This document shows, piece after piece, positions 32,277-42,310 of a stretch of 64,000 nucleotides of DNA. Under the pieces are notes generated by a model. It was given only the letters and a program-made list of their open reading frames with translations, was not told where the DNA came from and did no database searches. The translations under genes and the position numbers were made by a program. The stretch's first letter is position 1. Each line of letters begins with the position of its first letter. The stretch is from Phascolarctos cinereus. Taxonomy: Eukaryota; Chordata; Mammalia; Diprotodontia; Phascolarctidae. The stretch lies in NCBI RefSeq assembly GCF_002099425.1, contig NW_018343991.1:15567001-15631000 (forward strand), written 5' to 3'.

Positions 32277-32452
32277 ATCTAACCACCATATCCCCTCAGA
32301 CCCCATTGAAGATAATCCAGGACTCTGAGCCCAAGAACCTTGAGAATAGTAGTGCCCCCCCCCAAACCAGACCTGCTTCCAGCCTGGCCCTCATAGTCAT
32401 CATTGAGGGGAACATCACTGTGGAGAATAGACTTGCATTCCTTACTATCCAT

Positions 32453-32501
<49 letters not shown>

Positions 32502-32538
32502 CATCCATCCATCCATCCATCCATCCATCCATCCATCC

Positions 32539-32600
<62 letters not shown>

Positions 32601-32753
32601 ATATCTATCCATCTATCTATCTATTTATCCATCCATCTATCTATCTATCTATCCATCTATCTATCTATCTATCTATCCATCCATCTATCTATCTATGTAT
32701 CATCTATCTATCCATCTATCTATCTATCCATCCATCCATCCATCCATCCATCC

Positions 32754-32800
<47 letters not shown>

Positions 32801-32820
32801 ATTCTATCTACCTACCTACC
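32228..32820. repeat. Two (ATCT)n/(ATCC)n arrays
   Basis: The first array is (ATCT)n at 32228-32278. The second, about 370 bp at 32450-32820, alternates TATC and CATC blocks and ends in (CTAC)n. The 170-bp spacer contains C9 near 32357. The 160- and 184-residue frames across this segment are repeat artefacts. Confidence 0.93.
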
Positions 32821-32904
32821 TAGGTGTGTATCTAAGATACACACCTTCGAGATCCTATGATCCTATGAAAGATCACATCCTGTGAAAGATCCTATGAAGG
32901 TCAT

Positions 32905-33229
32905 AATTTCAATGCAATTCAGCAAACATTTATTAAGTTTCAGGTATAGCACCAAACACAATTACAAAAATGTCGTCAGGGAATTTATATGGGATAAACA
33001 AAGCTCAGCCAGTGCCCTGGGGATGGCACACTTCCCCTGCCCCCTCCACCTTGAGTTATGTCTCTTGGTGGCTGTATGTTTCAGGGCTTGACGTGTGGGA
33101 GCAATGGCATCAAAGTCATGAACTGTTAGCTTTTCTCTGTTCACTGACACTAATCTTAACTACAGTCTGATTCTAAACTAAAGCAAGGACCAACCCAAAA
33201 CATGATCAACTAACCTTGCATTCTGGTCA
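32905..33229. other. L2 scrap then unique sequence
   Basis: 32905-32985 is an antisense L2 end (CAGCAAACATTTATTAAGTT). The rest is unassigned. Confidence 0.45.
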
Positions 33230-33432
33230 TTGGAAGCAGTATGTATATGGATAGGACATTGAGTTTGGAGTCAAAAATTCTTGAGTCTAAATCCTGGCTT
33301 GGTTACTTGGTCCCTATGTGATCTTGAGAAATCACTTAATCTCTCTGGTTCTGTTTTATCTTCTGTAAAATGAGGGCTTGGGCTGATTAATTTCTAAGGT
33401 CTTTTTCTGTTTTAAATGCCATGAACCTATGG
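33230..33432 (+). repeat. MIR SINE
   Basis: GGACATTGAGTTTGGAGTCA, GATCTTGAGAAATCACTTAA, CTTCTGTAAAATGAGGGCTT and the 3' end CTAAGGTCTTTTTCTG. Confidence 0.7.
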
Positions 33433-33573
33433 GTCTTAACCCCAGAAACTGACCTACCCCTAAGACCAATCATGAACTATAGATAATCCTATACGTTGAC
33501 CTTCAACTATAGACTGATATCTAATCCCCATCCCTGGGCTAAGACTCAACTATGACTTCAGGTAGACTGTTAT

Positions 33574-33814
33574 TGGGGCAGCTGGGTGGTGCAATGGATA
33601 GAGTGCTGGGCCTGAAGTCAAGAAGACTCATGAAATCTGGCCTCAGACACTTAGTAGCTGTGTGACCTTGGGCAACTCACTTAATCCTCTTTGCCTCAGT
33701 TTTCTCATCTGTAAAATGAGTTGGGGAAGGAAATGGCAAACTACTTCATTATCTTTGCCAAGAAAATCCCAAATGGGGTCAGGAAGAGTAGGGAGAGGAC
33801 TGAACAACAACAAC
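33574..33814 (+). repeat. Mar1-like CORE-SINE
   Basis: Full head GGGGCAGCTGGGTGGTGCAA to tail GGACTGAACAACAACAACAT. It sits in a C/A-rich unassigned stretch (33433-33573, 33815-33870). Confidence 0.9.
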
Positions 33815-33870
33815 ATTGTACTGGTCTCTAAAGAGGCCACAGAATACTGTAACACCAAGCCCAGGCAAGA

Positions 33871-34093
33871 CTCTAGTTCAGGGGTGTGGAACTTGCAGCC
33901 TTGAGGCCACATGTGGCCTTCTAGGTTCTCAAGTGCGGCCCTTTGACTGAGTCCAAATTTCACAGAACAAATCCCCTTAATAAAAGGATTTTTTCTGTAA
34001 AACTTGGACTCAATCAGTCAAAAGGTTGCACCCAAGGACCTAGAGGGCCACATGTGGCCTTGAGGCTGCAGATTCCCTACCTCTGATCTAGCT
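33871..34093. mobile_element. Palindromic hAT MITE (copy 3)
   Basis: Element 33879-34085, CAGGGGTGTGGAACTTGCAG to GATTCCCTACCTCTG, with inverted arms around AAATCCCCTTAATAAAAGGA. Flanks CTCTAGTT and ATCTAGCT match at 6 of 8 positions. The longest of the four copies at 207 bp. Confidence 0.85.
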
Positions 34094-34987
34094 CTAGCTC
34101 TGGCTGCAAGCTAAGCCCTAACCCAGCCAGATAAAACCTCTAAGCAGCCACAGATTCACTTGTAAACCCAGATATCAATTATATTCCTAACCCAGGCACC
34201 AACTACTCCCAAATCCAGTAAGTGTCAGTTCACACTTCTGTAATTATTTAAGGCTTATATACATCATTTCCATCACAATAGTTCTCATTGCATAGATGAG
34301 AAAACTGATGATCAGAGAAAAATGAAAGACTCATTCAGTGTTGTAGCAGAATGAGGCCTGGGTTCGGAACCTGAAGATGTGAATTAAAATCCCAGCTGTG
34401 CTATTTACCACCTGTGTTACCTGTAAGGCGGTGTTAGTGATGCAAAAGAAAAGTGTCAAGGAAATATTTAAAAATACACTGGAAAGAGCCAACATTGAAA
34501 CTACGTGGCTAAGGGGCTAAGGTAAAGGTGCCAGGTTGGAAGAACCAATCATGAATCACCCACCCCACTTCAAGTGATAAAATGCTACAACCTGCTACCT
34601 TTATCAGGTGAACACAATCAATCAATTAGAGATGTGAACTAGGTGTGAACTCATAGAAACATCAATAAATCAAGCATTGGCTTAGACTAGATGCACAAAG
34701 CCCTTAATTTAGATGTCTTCATTGATTGAAGTGGAGTAATGTTACACAAGAAGCATGTCCAGATTTGTTAAGGAAATTTGGTCATAGTCTTTGGGAAATC
34801 AATTTTCAACCTAGGAGCTTTTGCATCTGAGAGCTCAGGGGTGGAAACCTCCAGCTAACCTTCAGAGAAAGACTCTCTAGGTGGTGGAGGAGCAGCCACA
34901 GGTGGTGATGGTGGTGATGGTGGTGGCAGAGGAAGATTGTACCTCACCCCCCTTGACCAAAGAAAGACCATGAAGTTAGGAGAAATG
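34094..34987. other. MIR remnants and unassigned sequence
   Basis: 34240-34350 is an antisense MIR piece (TAGATGAGAAAACTGATGAT) and 34355-34430 a sense MIR head (GAATGAGGCCTGGGTTCGG). 34431-34987 matches no family I know and ends in a (GGTGAT)n patch at 34895-34925. A decayed LTR-like origin is possible but unsupported. Confidence 0.4.
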
Positions 34988-35171
34988 GGATTTAGATTTT
35001 TTTTTTTTGGTGAGGCAATTGGGGTTAAGTGACTTGCCCAGGGTCACACAGCTAGTAAGTGTCAAGTCTCTGGTCTGAGACCAGATTTGAACTCAGATCC
35101 TCCAGACTCCAGAGCTGATGCTCTATCCACTGTGACACCTAGCTGCCCCTGGGATTTAGATTTTTTTTTTT
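34988..35171 (-). repeat. WSINE1-like SINE with target duplication
   Basis: The body is 35001-35150: poly(T), GGCAATTGGGGTTAAGTGAC, and a GACACCTAGCTGCCCC head. GGGATTTAGATTTTTTTTTT occurs on both sides (from 34988 and from 35151), a duplication whose T-run merges with the tail. Confidence 0.92.
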
Positions 35172-35564
35172 TAATCAGCATATCTCTGGGACAGCAGCAG
35201 CAGATGGGACTGTCTGAATTGGTATTCACAGATAAATCCAGAGTTGTAGATAAACCAGACATAATAAGGAACCGCTCCATAAAGACTCTAGAAGGAAAAA
35301 AGAAAAAGAAAAGAAAACCCTCTGCTCAACTCTGCATCCTTGCTGCTGAACCCTACACCCTCCTTTACCCAGGAGACAGAATAGGAGAGCTATACACTGA
35401 TCTGGGTAATCAGTGTTTCCAAAGACATGACTGTGTTAACAAAACACCCATGAAGATGAAATTCCTTTGACTTTTGTACTTTGGAAGAGGCAGGATGAGA
35501 TGGAGGATGACTTGAGTTTGAGGGACAGGCTGTGTCAAGAACTACCCTGATGATGCTCAATTGT
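35172..35564. other. Unique stretch, no gene seen
   Basis: About 390 bp. A 127-codon plus frame (35087-35470) starts inside the SINE and continues into a Lys-rich patch, so it is not credible as a gene. Confidence 0.5.
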
Positions 35565-35586
35565 CATATATACTCACCTTAGGTTT

Positions 35587-35625
<39 letters not shown>

Positions 35626-35945
35626 ACATATATACATATACATATATATTATATATAAATATATTATATATATAATATACTATACTATATACTATACATA
35701 CTATACATAAAGCATGTCACTCTCTTTCTCTCTCTCTCCCCACATACACCATGCCAACTAAGTGCATATGGTAATATATGTATACACACATTTACACATA
35801 TACGTACACACACATAATACACACGCCATACCTAAGGTGAGTACATATGGCAATATATGTATATGTATATATGCACACATGTACATATATACACATGCAC
35901 GTAAATGCATACAAACTTATATACACACTATACCTAAATTGAGTA
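35565..35945. repeat. TG/TA-rich block with tandem and inverted repeats of CCATACCTAAGGTGAGTA
   Basis: A word close to GCCATACCTAAGGTGAGTAC recurs at about 35750 (GCCAACTAAGTGCATATGG), 35825 and 35925 (decayed). Each is followed by an AATATATGTATA-type run. An inverted copy (ACTCACCTTAGGTTTGGTG) lies at 35571-35590 beside (GT)n. Ambiguous boundaries. Confidence 0.6.
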
Positions 35946-37387
35946 CCCAGTGTAGGGAAGAAAAGGACTCTGAGCAGTCATGATCTGTAAGTCACCTCCT
36001 TTGTCACATGTGATCTAAATTTGAGTCCACTTTCCCCTGGTCTCTGTATTAATATGTGGGAGAGTGTTTCATAGATTTTGCTATTGTTGCTCTTGGGAGA
36101 ATGTGTTATACTAAGTCTATCACTACAGTAAATAACTGTTCCTAAGAACTAATTAAGTTTAGCTTACTAATTGATTACCTGATGATCATTGGAGGAACCA
36201 CTATGGTCAGGGCTCCCAAGAACCATAAAAATCACCCCAACTCTTCATGGTCCCCAGAACCCTGACAGGGACAAGTAGCTAAGGGGAATTCCACTCAATG
36301 GTGTAATTGGGAGAGTACGTCCAGAGCTGTGTTAGATTTTTATGTTGAAATGTTCATATTCATGTGAACTATTTCTATTGAAATGTTCTCTGATGTTTAA
36401 GCTCATGATAAAAATGAAATGATAAAGCTGGCTGAGAGGCTTAGTTCTCTCAGAGGACAGCTTCCTTTGCAGATAAATATGAACCAAAATGAGTCTATAC
36501 GGTCAGATGAAAATTGGAAAAATCAGTCAAATATGGTTGTATTTAGCATGCCGTGGGATACCATGCAGTTTCTTGAAGGGGATTTTCAGTTTTCATTAGG
36601 ATGTGGGGCCAGGATGACACCAATTCATTGAAGCCAACACTTCAAATCCAGCTCTGGGAGTGACTTCCTTATGAGTTTCCTTCTGGCCACAGAGAGTTTA
36701 GGCTGATTCCAAGAGTTTCTAGCCAGGGAGTAGCTGAGGCACTGGGAGAATCTGGCTCCAAATAGTCTGGTAATTCCACTGGCCATGTGTTCTGGCGAAA
36801 GCCGTGCTCTCTGCCTGACCCCTCCTTGACAGTCTATAATTTGGGTCATGTATATGTTCCCATAGATCACAAGGGAAGAGGGGAGGGATGTCACTAAGTC
36901 ATAATTTCCATAATCTACAGCCTTTTTTTAAGGGGATTTATCATATTTTCTTCTTTTTATTTTGGATCTGGCAAGAGGCTGTTGAAAAAGTAGGCCATCA
37001 TGTCCTTTCCTACAATTCATTCTAAGTGGGCTGGGGAAGGGAGGCTTTTACTGCCAAAGCCTCTATTTTGGTTTCCTGGGATAGAGGGAGGGAAAAGTTT
37101 CCTGGATGTTCACCTCAAACCAGGGAGCTCGGCTGGGAGGCAAAAGACCATCACTGGAATTCTTTTCAAAATAGACTATAATTAATATGGACTCATTTAT
37201 AATTATATGTTTGCAGATGTATCTCTATGCATACCAATTCTTTAGCTACTCACTTGAAAAAAATGCTATCGATTCATTTTTACCTTGGAGGAGTATTGGC
37301 CAAGCTCGATCTGAATGATTGTCATTTGTAACCTTGAGAGTTACTCTGGGACTATAATTTTCTGGTTGTTATCAAGGTTAAAAAACC
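35946..37387. other. Unique stretch, no gene seen
   Basis: About 1.4 kb without a recognised repeat. Frames of 60-90 codons on both strands show no domain. 36090-36260 (AACTAATTAAGTTTAGCTTA, GGAACCACTATGGTCAGGG) has a texture like an old LTR, but I cannot support it. Confidence 0.45.
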
Positions 37388-38065
37388 CTAGAAAACAGTG
37401 TGACTCAATCAATCAATCAACCAAATGACAAGCATTTATTAAGTGCTCACTCCCTGCCAGGAGGGGCAGAGAGGTGGTGTAGTGGACAGAGAGCTTAGCC
37501 TAGAGTCAGGGAAGACCCGAGTTCAAATCTGGTCTCAGACATTTATTAGCTGTGTGATCCTGGGCAAGTCACTTAACCCTGTTTGCCTCAGTTTGCTTAT
37601 CTATAAAATGAACTGGGAAAGGAAAAAAGAGTCAACCATGGGGTCGTGGAAAGTTAGAAACAACTGAAATGACTGAACAACAATAACAAGCCTTCTAGGA
37701 ACTGGGCGAGGTGTTGATAATACAAAGACAAAAATGAAATAGGGCCTGCCTTCTAGAAGCTTATATTCTATTAAAGAGATATGTTGAAAATAAGTAGCTA
37801 CAAAATACATAGGAAATAAATACGAGGTAACTTTCGGGAGTTGGTGGAGGGCTGTAGTAAGGAGGAAAGGGGATTCAGGAAGACCATATATAAAAGTCAC
37901 AGCCTGAGAAAAATTTCGAAGGAACAAAGGGAGTCTAAGAGGTAGGAGTGCATCGGAAGTGGCACAGGAATAGCCAAATACAAAAGTGTGGAGCTAGGAG
38001 GTGAAGTGTTGTATGTAAGGAATATCAAGCTGGTCGGTTTGGCTGGATGGTAGAATGCCAAAAAG
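37388..38065 (-). repeat. L2 LINE 3' half split by a Mar1
   Basis: Antisense L2 at 37388-37460 (ACAAGCATTTATTAAGTGCT) resumes at 37691 (CTTCTAGGAACTGGGCGAGG, CTTCTAGAAGCTTATATTCT, GTTGGTGGAGGGCTGTAG, GGTGAAGTGTTGTATGTAAG). The intruder is the Mar1 at 37462-37690. Confidence 0.78.
37462..37690 (+). repeat. Mar1-like CORE-SINE inside L2
   Basis: GGGGCAGAGAGGTGGTGTAG head to GACTGAACAACAATAACAAG tail. It lacks the CTCCAGTATCTTTGCCAAGA block, a small internal deletion. Confidence 0.88.
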
Positions 38066-38072
38066 GGAGTGA

Positions 38073-38710
38073 TGGCAATAATTAATAATAATAATAATTA
38101 GCATATATTCAAAAAACACTTCAAAGTTTACAAAGCACTGTACACATGAGATTTTATTTGATTGTCACAACAACCCAGTGAGATAGGTGCTGTTATTACC
38201 CCTGAGTCTGAGAGAGGCTGTATGCCCAGGGTCACACAAACTGGTAAGTATCTCAGGCCAGATTTGTGCTCAGGTCTTCCTGACTCCAAGTTCAACACAG
38301 TCTACTTTATCACTGAATGATATAGCAATTTATAATAAGGCTAACAGCTGTATTTTTTTCCAAGTACAATTCAATCCATAGACTCATAGACTAAGAACTA
38401 GAAGGGAGTTTAGAGCACATAGAGTCCAACCCCCTCATTTTACAGATAAGGAAACTAAGTCCTCGAGAGGTGAGATGATTTGCTCATGTAGTAAGTGTCA
38501 GAAGTATAATTTGAACTCAGGTCCTCTGACTCCAAATGTGGTACTCTTTTTGCTATGCTACTCGGCTCTTCATTTCAATTCAGTTACACACAATTCAATT
38601 CTGTGAGCATAAATTCAATACTTTCAATGCTTACTATGTGCCAGGCACGCAAAGACAACAATGAGATGCCCCCCCACCCCCACCCCAGGAGCTTCCATTC
38701 TAGTGATTAA
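38073..38710 (-). repeat. THER1, MIR and L2 end in series
   Basis: THER1 at 38073-38315 (GTTTACAAAGCACTGTACAC, CAACAACCCAGTGAGATAGG). MIR at 38380-38575 (GACTCATAGACTAAGAACTA, CCCTCATTTTACAGATAAGG). L2 end at 38610-38710 (CAATGCTTACTATGTGCCAG, GGAGCTTCCATTCTAGTGAT). All antisense. Confidence 0.72.
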
Positions 38711-38911
38711 ACCAGGGCTGTAGAACCTGGGGCCTCAAGGCCACATGTGGATTTCTAGGTGCAGCTGTTTGAGTCCAAGTTTTATGGAACAAATCCTTTT
38801 ATTAAGGGGATTTGTTCTGTGAAGTTTGGATTCAGTCAAAGGGCTATACTTGAGGACCTAGAAGGCCACATGTGGCCTTGAGGTTGCAGGTTCCCCACCC
38901 CTGGACTAAAC
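38705..38911. mobile_element. Palindromic hAT MITE with 8-bp target duplication (copy 4)
   Basis: Element 38713-38903, CAGGGCTGTAGAACCTGGGG to GGTTCCCCACCCCTG. Flanks GATTAAAC (38705-38712) and GACTAAAC (38904-38911) match at 7 of 8. It is inserted in the tail of an L2 fragment. Confidence 0.88.
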
Positions 38912-39663
38912 AGTTAAAATAATTCTCAGAGTAATGACCACCCATGGACCCAGGAATATTTACCCAACCTCAGCCCACACAAACCAGACAAGAAAAAGAA
39001 AGTCTCTGTGGCGATAAAATGATGGGTCTGTTCGATGACAGCCATGATGTTGCATGGAAAGGGCAGGCCATTTTTTCTTGTTCCTCCTCATCCGATTTTT
39101 GTGGCATCATGTAGAGTTGTAGACCCACCTTCAATGTGTGTTAACTGCTTCTGGGTTACAAAGATGGGTTGTGATTCAACTTAATGCAATGAACACATAG
39201 AATATGCTGGCTGTGTGCAGATCACTGTCGATTTTGAGAGGTTGGAGCAGTGCAAAATCAATGTGCTGTGTGTAAAGGAAAGGCTACATTGGAGCCTGAA
39301 AGGCCCAGATTCAAGTACTGATTCTGAAACCTCCTGGTTGGGTGACCTGGGCAAGTTATTTAACTTCTCAGTGCCCCTAATAACTCTTAAGACTATGAAT
39401 TGCAGATGTAGCACCTCTTCTGGGACTGCTTCCCCAGTTCCTACCTGTCTTGGCAGGCTGGGTCCCTAGAGAATGTCTGACCACTGCTCTCAGGGATCTA
39501 AAAGTAATGCTGAAGGGCTGGAGTCCCAGCACAGTTCTTCACAACTGTTGTGCTCCCCACTAATACACAGTCAAACTTAATTAGCTTTTAAGCAAAAATA
39601 TGTACTAAGATATTATAGCAAAAATTATAGTATAACTCTCCCTCCTCCCCAAAAAAGCAAAGC
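38912..39663. other. Unique sequence with a MIR at 39270-39430
   Basis: The MIR core (GGGTGACCTGGGCAAGTTAT, TTAACTTCTCAGTGCC) is sense. The rest is unassigned, with no gene seen. Confidence 0.5.
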
Positions 39664-39926
39664 CTTGGAGACTTTGTCGCTGTATGGTTGTTTTTCAGTC
39701 ATGTCCAATGCTTTGTGACCCCATTTGGGAGTTTTCTTGATTTGTCATTTCCTTCTCCAGATCTTTTTACAGATGAGAAAACTGAGGCAAACAGGGTTAA
39801 GTTACTTGCCCAGGGTCACATAGCTAGTAAGTATCTGAAGGCAGATTTGAACTTAGGAAGACGAGTCTTACTGACTCCAGGCCCACTGCTCTATCCAATG
39901 TGCCACTTAGCTGTCTTGGAGACATT
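39664..39926 (-). repeat. Mar1-like CORE-SINE with target duplication
   Basis: Body 39679-39914. The flanks CTTGGAGACTTT (39664-39675) and CTTGGAGACATT (39915-39926) differ at one position. The GCAAAGATACTGGAGTGG block is missing. Confidence 0.88.
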
Positions 39927-41284
39927 CTCCCACAAATACATGCAGCATTTTTGCAGTGAGTGGGCATAAATTTACAGTATAAAACTCGTCAGGCACATAA
40001 TGAAGGAATGACTAGGAGCTCCTTGCTTCCAAAATTTCTTTTCTCTCTTTGTAGTGTAACCATGAAGTTTCCCTTAGATGTAGCTCTCTTCCGGGCTCTG
40101 AGTGTAATGGCCTTTGTAGGGTCCTTAGCCAGCATTTCTCTTGTGCTCCTTGAAGTGACCTTTCCTAAAGGGGACTATTGCTTCTGGCTGGATATAATGT
40201 TTCCTGGTGGTCCAGTCTCTGGTGACATGGGCATGGGAAAAGGGAGCAGGAGAGAGAGAAAAACAATTCTTATTCCCCATCCCCTCCTGAAATTCCTTCT
40301 CGTGAGTTTAGCTCTGTATCTTGAACTGGAAACCCTGGTGGAGAATTCTTCTGCTGCTAGATGTGTTCACCATTTCACTGACCCTGAATTGGTTTATTGT
40401 TTTTGTATGTAGCCCAAGAAGTGGGATGTATTCTTATAAACCAATCACAAGATGCTTCTTTTTGGTTTTAACCACCCTCTCATATTGATTAAGGGTATAT
40501 TCACCACTGGTTTACACTTTAATTATTTATTTAAATGAGATATCTGGGAGTTCTGTGATTACATTAATTGGGATGGGAGTAGAACCCCACCCTCACAGGG
40601 ACAAGTTACCAGTCTTCATCGGTGGAGGGCATTTCCACAGTAGGAGTTTTCACAACTGATAAAATCACAAGTCCAGATTAAAAACAACATAACAATAAAA
40701 ACAAATTTAGTAGAATTAATGGAGGCTGGAATATGTTGGGCTGACAATATGTAGTTTCAGTCTATCCTCTCCCATCCTTAACTGGGTTACTCAGAAGCAG
40801 GGAGGATTAACAGTGTCTGGGCTGTGTTTTGAAAAGGTGCTAGTTGATTCTTCTTGGAACAGTTAACCCTCTTAGGTCACTCAATTCTCCCAGCTAAGAA
40901 GAGAGGTGACATCTGCTCAGTTCAGGCCTGCAAAGCCCAAGCATTTCCTAGAAATATAGTGGAGGAGAAAGTGACTTTGGTCATGGAAGCACATGGTCCA
41001 TTGCTCTGGGCCATCCCAGATGTGGCCCCTACTGCCCAGTTGCTCCAAGGGCAAGGCAATACAGTTGTGTGATGTTGATCCAACGGTAATAAAAATATAT
41101 TTCACTTCCCAGTTTTCTATCTTGAGCAAATAATGCAAAGGCAATGAGTATTGAATGAATCCATGGGATACCCTGCATCTGGATGAAAATAGAAAGCCTT
41201 CATACAGGACCCAGGTGTTTTTGACTATTTAGAAACTTGGCACATGTCTACCCAGCTGTCTGAGGGTCCTGCCCTCACTTGCCA
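39927..41284. other. Unique stretch with a 150-codon frame
   Basis: A plus frame at 39960-40412 contains FRALSVMAFVGSLASISLVL, a hydrophobic run that could look like a membrane segment. I recognise no family, there is no Kozak or splice context I can defend, and the surrounding DNA is ordinary. Treated as non-coding. Confidence 0.4.
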
Positions 41285-41481
41285 TAGAAGATAGTGTACC
41301 AAGACTTAGAGTCAGGAAGACCAATGCATATCCAGCTTCATATACTTACTAGCTGAGTAACAATTGGGCAAATTACTTAATCTTTCTGTGCCTCAGTTTC
41401 CTCCTCTATAAAATGAGGAGGTTGGACTTGGTGTTCTCTATGGTCCCTCCATCCCTAAATCTATGATTTTGTAATCCTGTG
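41285..41481 (+). repeat. MIR SINE
   Basis: CAATTGGGCAAATTACTTAA, CTGTGCCTCAGTTTCCTCCT and the 3' end CTCCATCCCTAAATCTATGA. Confidence 0.75.
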
Positions 41482-41554
41482 AAAGGGGAGTCTCTGTTCT
41501 GCTGTTTGCAGGACTTTTTCGACTTTCCTGAATAAAACTAAGTACAACAGATGA

Positions 41555-42027
41555 AATTATATTATAGAGTGCTTTAAGGTTTGCAAAGTTATTGTTTAGT
41601 AATTGTTTCTGTTTTGGTTAGAAACAACCCTGAGAGTCTACCCATCCCAGTTTGCTTTTTTTTTTTAAATTTTTTTATTTTTTATTAAAGGGGCCATCCC
41701 TTGGCTTACTTCTTAAACAGCCCTAATCACTGAACGGGTGCTGCCCCAGTCAAAGTGAGAACTCAGAAAGACCTTAGCTTAAAAAGGCTAAGGTCTCCCA
41801 CTGCATCCTGGGCCATTTCCAGTCATCCTGATCTATTATCTGGCTACTGCACCTAGATGGCCCCAAAGGAGAAAGTGGGGCTGGTGACTTTGCTCAACCC
41901 TCCCTCACTTAAATGCAATTCACTTGCAAATCATGGCATCATCTTCCTGATGTCACGGTCCTCTTTGAGAATGAAGGACATACCACACGCTTAACCACAA
42001 AACTTTTTACATACATTATCTCATTTG

Positions 42028-42077
<50 letters not shown>

Positions 42078-42310
42078 CCTACATATAATACAAATATTAT
42101 CATTCCCATGGTACATAAAGGGGAAACTGAACCTCAGAGAAGGATTGTAGGATTTTAGAATAAACCTCAGAAGCCCTCTGGTCCGACTCCTTTCTTTTAT
42201 AGATAACAAAACTAAGGCCTAGGGAGATTAAAGAGCTTGCTAAATGCCAGAGAGGTCATATCAGATGTAGGGTTTGAACCCTGTTCCTCTGATTTCAGGG
42301 TTTGCCTCCT
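41555..42310. repeat. THER1 pieces, RTE-type repeat, (CA)n and MIR
   Basis: 41555-41640 is an antisense THER1 scrap (GTGCTTTAAGGTTTGCAAAG). 41655-41990 is a plus-strand RTE-associated repeat (GTCTCCCACTGCATCCTGGG, CCTCCCTCACTTAAATGCAA, GTCCTCTTTGAGAATGAAGG). 41991-42145 is another antisense MIR/THER1 broken by (CA)n at 42031-42074. 42146-42310 is an antisense MIR (GAACCCTGTTCCTCTGATTT). Confidence 0.65.

Noticed and set aside
32306-32885. 160- and 184-residue frames with Ser-Ile-Tyr-Leu repeats
   Set aside because: Pure (ATCT)n/(ATCC)n translation. There is no independent sequence beyond the array flanks.
34431-36330. Old LTR pair around an internal region
   Set aside because: Only a vague LTR-like texture. 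I found no direct terminal repeats, primer-binding site or coding remnant.
39960-40412. 150-codon frame with a hydrophobic segment (possible membrane protein)
   Set aside because: One hydrophobic run is not enough. There is no known family, signal context or splice structure.
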